Source of the DNA: Fibrobacterota bacterium
GTDB lineage: Bacteria; Fibrobacterota; Chitinivibrionia; Chitinivibrionales; JANQEN01
Assembly (NCBI GenBank): GCA_030619215.1
Contig: JAUXBV010000058.1
Location: forward strand, 1 to 10,579
DNA: 10,579 nt
Direction: 5' to 3'
This document shows, in pieces, positions 7,059 through 10,579 of this stretch. Both the position numbers and the translations under genes were made by a program. The notes beneath the pieces were generated by a model, which was not told where the DNA came from, did no database searches, and worked only from the letters and a program-made list of their open reading frames with translations. Positions within the stretch are counted from its first letter, which is position 1. The number at the start of each line of letters is the position of its first letter.

Positions 7059-9119
7059 TTATACAGGTTCATAGGCAACAAGGGCCTGGTCTTTCTTAAT
7101 ATTTTCACCGTCTTTTACAAGAAATTCCAGAATCCTGCAATCCTCTATTGCCTGGATCTCATTAAATAATTTCATTGCTTCTACCATGCATACTTTTTCA
7201 CCCTTTTTAACGCTCTCCCCGATTTTAACAAGCGGTGGTTTCCCCGGGCCTGCTGAGGAATAAAACGTCCCGACAAGCGGGGCATTAATCGTATGCGGGA
7301 ATGCAGGTTCCTCTTTAGTGCTTTCACCTTTCGCCTTCGAAGCCTTTTTGACCTCAGTTTCTTTCTTATCTTTCTGTAAAGGCCCACCTTCAAGTTTGGC
7401 AACTTCGCCAGTGTCTTTAGCGGCCTCTGGCTCTTCCGTTAAATCCATCTTTACAGTATCGGAAACCTCGCCGGTTTTACCATTAGAACGTATTGAAAGG
7501 GTAAAATCGCCTTTGCTGATATTTATCTGATCAATCTTCAGGTTCGCCGCCTGGCGCAGGAGATGTCCGAAGCCCCGGTAATCTTCAAGATGCATCAACT
7601 GACCCGGGGCTTTTTCAGAGTCGGCTTCTTCGGGTTCCTGCCCCTCTTTGTCAACTTTCTCCTCTTTTTGTGCTTTAAGCTCCAGATCAGCAGGAATCTC
7701 AGGCCGCTCATCCGGATGAAGTTTGCGCCAATTAAAATACTCATGTGCCGGTTCCGGTAATATACAGAAAGAAATGATATCTTCTTCATTTTCAATCAGG
7801 TCAGCATCCAGGCCGTCCGTTGCGCGGGGCAGCATGGGCTTTATCTTATCAGCCGGCCTGTACTTTATGGGTTTCTCCTTCCCAAGAATCATCTTGATGA
7901 ACTTTGGATCTATCGGGGCCGGTGAGCGGCCGTACATCCCCTTTACATAATCTTTCACCTCGTTGGGGATAATTTTATACCTCTCTCCGGAGAGCACATT
8001 CATTACAGCCTGAGTACCGACTATCTGGCTTGTCGGAGTAACAAGCGGCGGATAACCGAGGTCTTTGCGTACCTTTACCACCTCATCTTGTGCCTCCGGT
8101 AGTTTGTCAAGTGCTCCCTGCATATCGAGCTGCAACCTAAAGTTTGAGATCATACCGCCGGGGATCTGATGAATAAGGATACCGGGATCCATAATTGAAT
8201 CGGGCGCGCTCTTCAGTCTTCGTTTGGGAACCAGTCCTGTAAAGTATTTGGAAACTTTCATCAAGGCGTCCATATCAAGATCCGCCGAATAATTCGTTTC
8301 GCTGAAAATGGCAGCCAGTGTCTCTACCGGCGGTTGTGAAGAAAAACCTGCCATGGCTGAAATAGCGCAGTCAATGGCACCGGCACCGGCCCGAACGCCC
8401 TCTACATAGGTTGCCGTGCTCATGCCACTTGTCGCATGGCAATGGAGCTGAATGGGAATGCTCACCTGCTCCACCAATGCTCTCACCAATTTTTCCGCTC
8501 CGATAGGAGTCAATATCCCGGCCATATCCTTTATACACAGTGAGTCGATACCGATGGCAACCTGCTCCTTTGCATACTTCACATATTTTTCTACCGTGTG
8601 AACAGGTGAAATGGTATAGGCGAGCGTTCCCTGAGCGTGCCCACCATGCCGTTTTACCGCTTTGATTGCAGACGCAAGGTTTCTGGTATCATTCAAAGCG
8701 TCAAAAATACGGAAAATGTCAATACCATTCTCACAGGCTAAAGCGACAAACTTGTCAACAACATCATCGGAATAATTACGATACCCCACCAGGTTCTGCC
8801 CACGCAAAAGCATCTGCAGCGGGGTGTTTTTTGCTTTAGCCTTAACCGCTCTTAAGCGCTCCCACGGATTTTCACGAAGAAAACGCAGGCATACATCAAA
8901 AGTTGCTCCTCCCCACATCTCCAGGGAATAATAACCGACATTATCTATAACGTCAATTATCTCCAAAATATCTTGTGTACGCATTCGCGTAGCCCAGAGG
9001 GATTGATGTGCATCGCGAAGCGTTGTATCGGTGATCCGCAAAGGAATCTTATGCAGCTGATCTTCCCTGGTTTTGAGATCTGATGTCTTTTTTGACTTTT
9101 TATCTTTTTTCAATTTCAT
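7059..9119 (-). CDS. oadA: Oxaloacetate decarboxylase/pyruvate carboxylase-type carboxyltransferase fused to an AccB-type biotin carrier
   Basis: This 686-residue protein moves a carboxyl group between carboxybiotin and pyruvate/oxaloacetate. Residues 1-26 are a Lys-rich extension. Residues 27-285 are the carboxyltransferase barrel, with the family's metal ligands in DTTLRDAHQS (Asp31), CIKDMAG (Lys197, normally carbamylated) and LHCHAT (His226, His228). Residues about 300-475 are the conserved PYC/OadA domain. A charged linker follows. Residues 509-548 resemble the AccB N-terminus (LLRQAANLKIDQINISKG). Another Lys/Glu linker leads to the biotinyl domain at 608-686, with VEAMKL and biotin-accepting Lys650. 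PLVGTFY and the GPGKPP insertion mark the AccB 'thumb', which pyruvate carboxylase and OadA carriers normally lack. The usual catalytic Thr of the (T)SQP motif is Ser260. The start has AAGGCGG 9 bases upstream. It lies 31 bp after accA, so it is likely cotranscribed. Family is certain; the partner enzyme is inferred. Confidence 0.92.
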   Translation of the reverse strand: MKLKKDKKSKKTSDLKTREDQLHKIPLRITDTTLRDAHQSLWATRMRTQDILEIIDVIDNVGYYSLEMWGGATFDVCLRFLRENPWERLRAVKAKAKNTPLQMLLRGQNLVGYRNYSDDVVDKFVALACENGIDIFRIFDALNDTRNLASAIKAVKRHGGHAQGTLAYTISPVHTVEKYVKYAKEQVAIGIDSLCIKDMAGILTPIGAEKLVRALVEQVSIPIQLHCHATSGMSTATYVEGVRAGAGAIDCAISAMAGFSSQPPVETLAAIFSETNYSADLDMDALMKVSKYFTGLVPKRRLKSAPDSIMDPGILIHQIPGGMISNFRLQLDMQGALDKLPEAQDEVVKVRKDLGYPPLVTPTSQIVGTQAVMNVLSGERYKIIPNEVKDYVKGMYGRSPAPIDPKFIKMILGKEKPIKYRPADKIKPMLPRATDGLDADLIENEEDIISFCILPEPAHEYFNWRKLHPDERPEIPADLELKAQKEEKVDKEGQEPEEADSEKAPGQLMHLEDYRGFGHLLRQAANLKIDQINISKGDFTLSIRSNGKTGEVSDTVKMDLTEEPEAAKDTGEVAKLEGGPLQKDKKETEVKKASKAKGESTKEEPAFPHTINAPLVGTFYSSAGPGKPPLVKIGESVKKGEKVCMVEAMKLFNEIQAIEDCRILEFLVKDGENIKKDQALVAYEPV

Positions 9120-9150
9120 ACTCTTCTACCGCCTTATCTTTACACATTTG

Positions 9151-10104
9151 TCATTTGTTAAACTTTCCGATTTTTGAATATTTTTCAAACCTTTTATTAA
9201 TGAGCTTCGATGTGGAATATTTTTTCAGACGCTTTAAATGTTTCTGAAGGACTCTCTTAATTCTAACTGCCACTGCCTCGGGGTCATTATGCGCCCCGCC
9301 GACAGGCTCCTCAATAATTTCATCAACGACACCCAGTTCCTTCAGTGACGGTGCTGTTAACTTAAGGGCATCTGCTGCATCCGGTGAATGTGCCGCATCG
9401 CGCCACAGAATAGCGGCACAACCCTCCGGTGAAATAACCGAATATATCGAGTGTGACAACATGAGAATAACATCCCCGGCACCGATACCGATGGCACCGC
9501 CGCTGCCCCCTTCTCCGGTAACCACACTTATAAAGGGTACGGTAAGCCGGGCCATCTCGGTAAGGTTACGCGCAATAGCCTCAGCCTGGCCTCGTTCTTC
9601 CGCGTCCTGTCCCGGATAGGCGCCCTGGGTATCAATAAAAGTGATGACGGGAACATTATATTTTTCCGCCAGTTTCATTAGCCGCAACGCTTTTCGATAA
9701 CCTTCCGGTTTTGCCATGCCAAAGTTGCACGTCTGCTTTTCCTCCAAACTCTTTCCTTTATCGTGTCCAATGATCATAACGCCCTGCTTGCCAAGCTTTG
9801 CAAATCCTCCTATCAGGGCGCGGTCATCAGAGAATCGCCGATCTCCATGCAGCTCAATAAAATCAGGAAATATCATTTGTATATAATCTCTCAATATTGG
9901 CCTCTGCGGATGACGGGCTATCTGAACCGTCTGCCATGGAGTTAAATTAGAATATATCTCTTCACGGCGGCTGCTCAGTTTCTCTTCGAGCTCGTTTATC
10001 TGCTCGCTTAATGCTCCCCCATTATCTTGTTGAAGCTCCTTCAGCTTATTTAACATTTTCTCCATTTCATCTATTGGGGCTTCAAAATCCAGTTTTACTT
10101 TCAT
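9151..10104 (-). CDS. accA: Acetyl-CoA carboxylase carboxyltransferase subunit alpha
   Basis: AccA is half of the alpha2-beta2 carboxyltransferase that moves CO2 from carboxybiotin to acetyl-CoA, giving malonyl-CoA for fatty-acid synthesis. The 317 residues match the usual length of about 320. Visible family marks are a coiled-coil N-terminus (residues about 10-50), LTPWQTVQIARHPQRP, FIELHGDR, the GMAKPEGYRKALRLM segment, TFIDTQGAYPG (155-165), the glycine-rich GEGGSGGAIGIGAGD (197-211) that builds an oxyanion site, and the YSVISPEGCAAILWRD stretch. AAAAAGG lies 7 bases before the ATG. It follows accD by 21 bp and precedes the OadA-AccB fusion by 31 bp, so the three genes almost certainly share a transcript. 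No key motif looks damaged. Confidence 0.97.
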   Translation of the reverse strand: MKVKLDFEAPIDEMEKMLNKLKELQQDNGGALSEQINELEEKLSSRREEIYSNLTPWQTVQIARHPQRPILRDYIQMIFPDFIELHGDRRFSDDRALIGGFAKLGKQGVMIIGHDKGKSLEEKQTCNFGMAKPEGYRKALRLMKLAEKYNVPVITFIDTQGAYPGQDAEERGQAEAIARNLTEMARLTVPFISVVTGEGGSGGAIGIGAGDVILMLSHSIYSVISPEGCAAILWRDAAHSPDAADALKLTAPSLKELGVVDEIIEEPVGGAHNDPEAVAVRIKRVLQKHLKRLKKYSTSKLINKRFEKYSKIGKFNK

Positions 10105-10125
10105 AACAAAACCTTTTTTTCTAAA

Positions 10126-10579
10126 TCAACGATTATAAAATAAAAGAATTTTACTAATTATTGTTTTCATTTCACTGCGCTGGGCAATATAATCTATAAA
10201 ACCATGTTCTAACAGATACTCAGCTGTCTGAAAATTATCAGGCAGTTTCTGCTTTATTGTCTGCTCAATTACCCGCCTCCCTGCGAAACCGATCAATGCC
10301 CCGGGTTCTGCGATATTGACATCACCAACCATTGCATAGGAAGCTGAGACACCGCCTGTGGTCGGATCCGTTAAAACAGACAGGTAGGGTATATTCCTGG
10401 TATTTAACCTTGCTATACAGGAGCAGGTCTTTGCCATCTGCATGAGGGAGAGAATTCCCTCGTGCATACGGGCGCCGCCTGAGGCTGAAAACAGGATAAG
10501 AGGTAACCGGTGGTCGTATGCATAATTGGCAGCATGAAGAATTTTTTCTCCTGTCCCGGAGCCAAGGCTGCCGCCAAGA
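10126..10579 (-). CDS. accD: Acetyl-CoA carboxylase carboxyltransferase subunit beta (5' partial)
   Basis: The frame stays open to the window edge, so only the C-terminal 150 or so residues are seen. The ATG at 10465-10467 is internal. The visible part starts with [13 protein letters not shown] and continues [57 protein letters not shown] and [13 protein letters not shown], the standard AccD catalytic core with its SGGARM oxyanion segment and the Gly-rich acyl-CoA site. AccD pairs with AccA as the acetyl-CoA carboxyltransferase. The N-terminal four-cysteine zinc finger would lie outside the window. It is the first visible gene of the cluster, 21 bp before accA. Its promoter is not in view. 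Confidence 0.96.
   Translation of the reverse strand, partial: LGGSLGSGTGEKILHAANYAYDHRLPLILFSASGGARMHEGILSLMQMAKTCSCIARLNTRNIPYLSVLTDPTTGGVSASYAMVGDVNIAEPGALIGFAGRRVIEQTIKQKLPDNFQTAEYLLEHGFIDYIAQRSEMKTIISKILLFYNR

Overview
The window looks like chromosome from a Gram-negative bacterium of moderate-to-low GC content. Three genes encode outer-membrane or cell-envelope proteins, and two of these combine a beta-barrel, thrombospondin type 3 (TSP3) repeats and an OmpA peptidoglycan-binding domain. That architecture is common in the Fibrobacterota/Bacteroidota/Chlorobiota assemblage and in related candidate phyla, but the sequence alone does not fix the lineage. There are no signs of a mobile element, CRISPR array, tRNA or rRNA.

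Layout. (1) 2-1918, plus strand: the 3' part of a gene for a large outer-membrane beta-barrel protein with a TonB-receptor-like C-terminus; its 5' end is outside the window. (2) 1919-2024: a convergent gap with an intrinsic terminator serving the minus strand. (3) 2025-5803, minus strand: two tandem paralogous OmpA/TSP3 proteins, 26 bp apart, each with a strong Shine-Dalgarno sequence and each with exactly five 33-residue calcium-type repeats. (4) 5804-6025: a very AT-rich divergent promoter region with a tandem 10-bp repeat and a short palindrome. (5) 6026-6922, plus strand: an HDOD-domain protein, probably a signalling output protein. (6) 6923-7058: a convergent gap with two hairpins. (7) 7059-10579, minus strand: a tight cluster, in transcription order accD (5' end outside the window), accA, and a biotin-dependent carboxyltransferase.

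The most interesting part is the biotin cluster. accD and accA encode the two halves of the acetyl-CoA carboxylase carboxyltransferase. The third gene joins an oxaloacetate decarboxylase/pyruvate carboxylase-type carboxyltransferase (5S-like) to what reads as a complete AccB-type biotin carboxyl carrier protein, including the AccB N-terminal segment, a charged linker and the 'thumb' of the biotinyl domain. Together the three genes supply an acyl-CoA carboxyltransferase, an oxaloacetate/pyruvate carboxyltransferase and one shared biotin carrier. This is the part list of a transcarboxylase that could exchange a carboxyl group between oxaloacetate and acetyl-CoA. No biotin carboxylase (AccC) is visible here. 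Whether the carrier serves ordinary acetyl-CoA carboxylase, a pyruvate carboxylase/oxaloacetate decarboxylase, or a direct transcarboxylation is inference and needs the rest of the genome.
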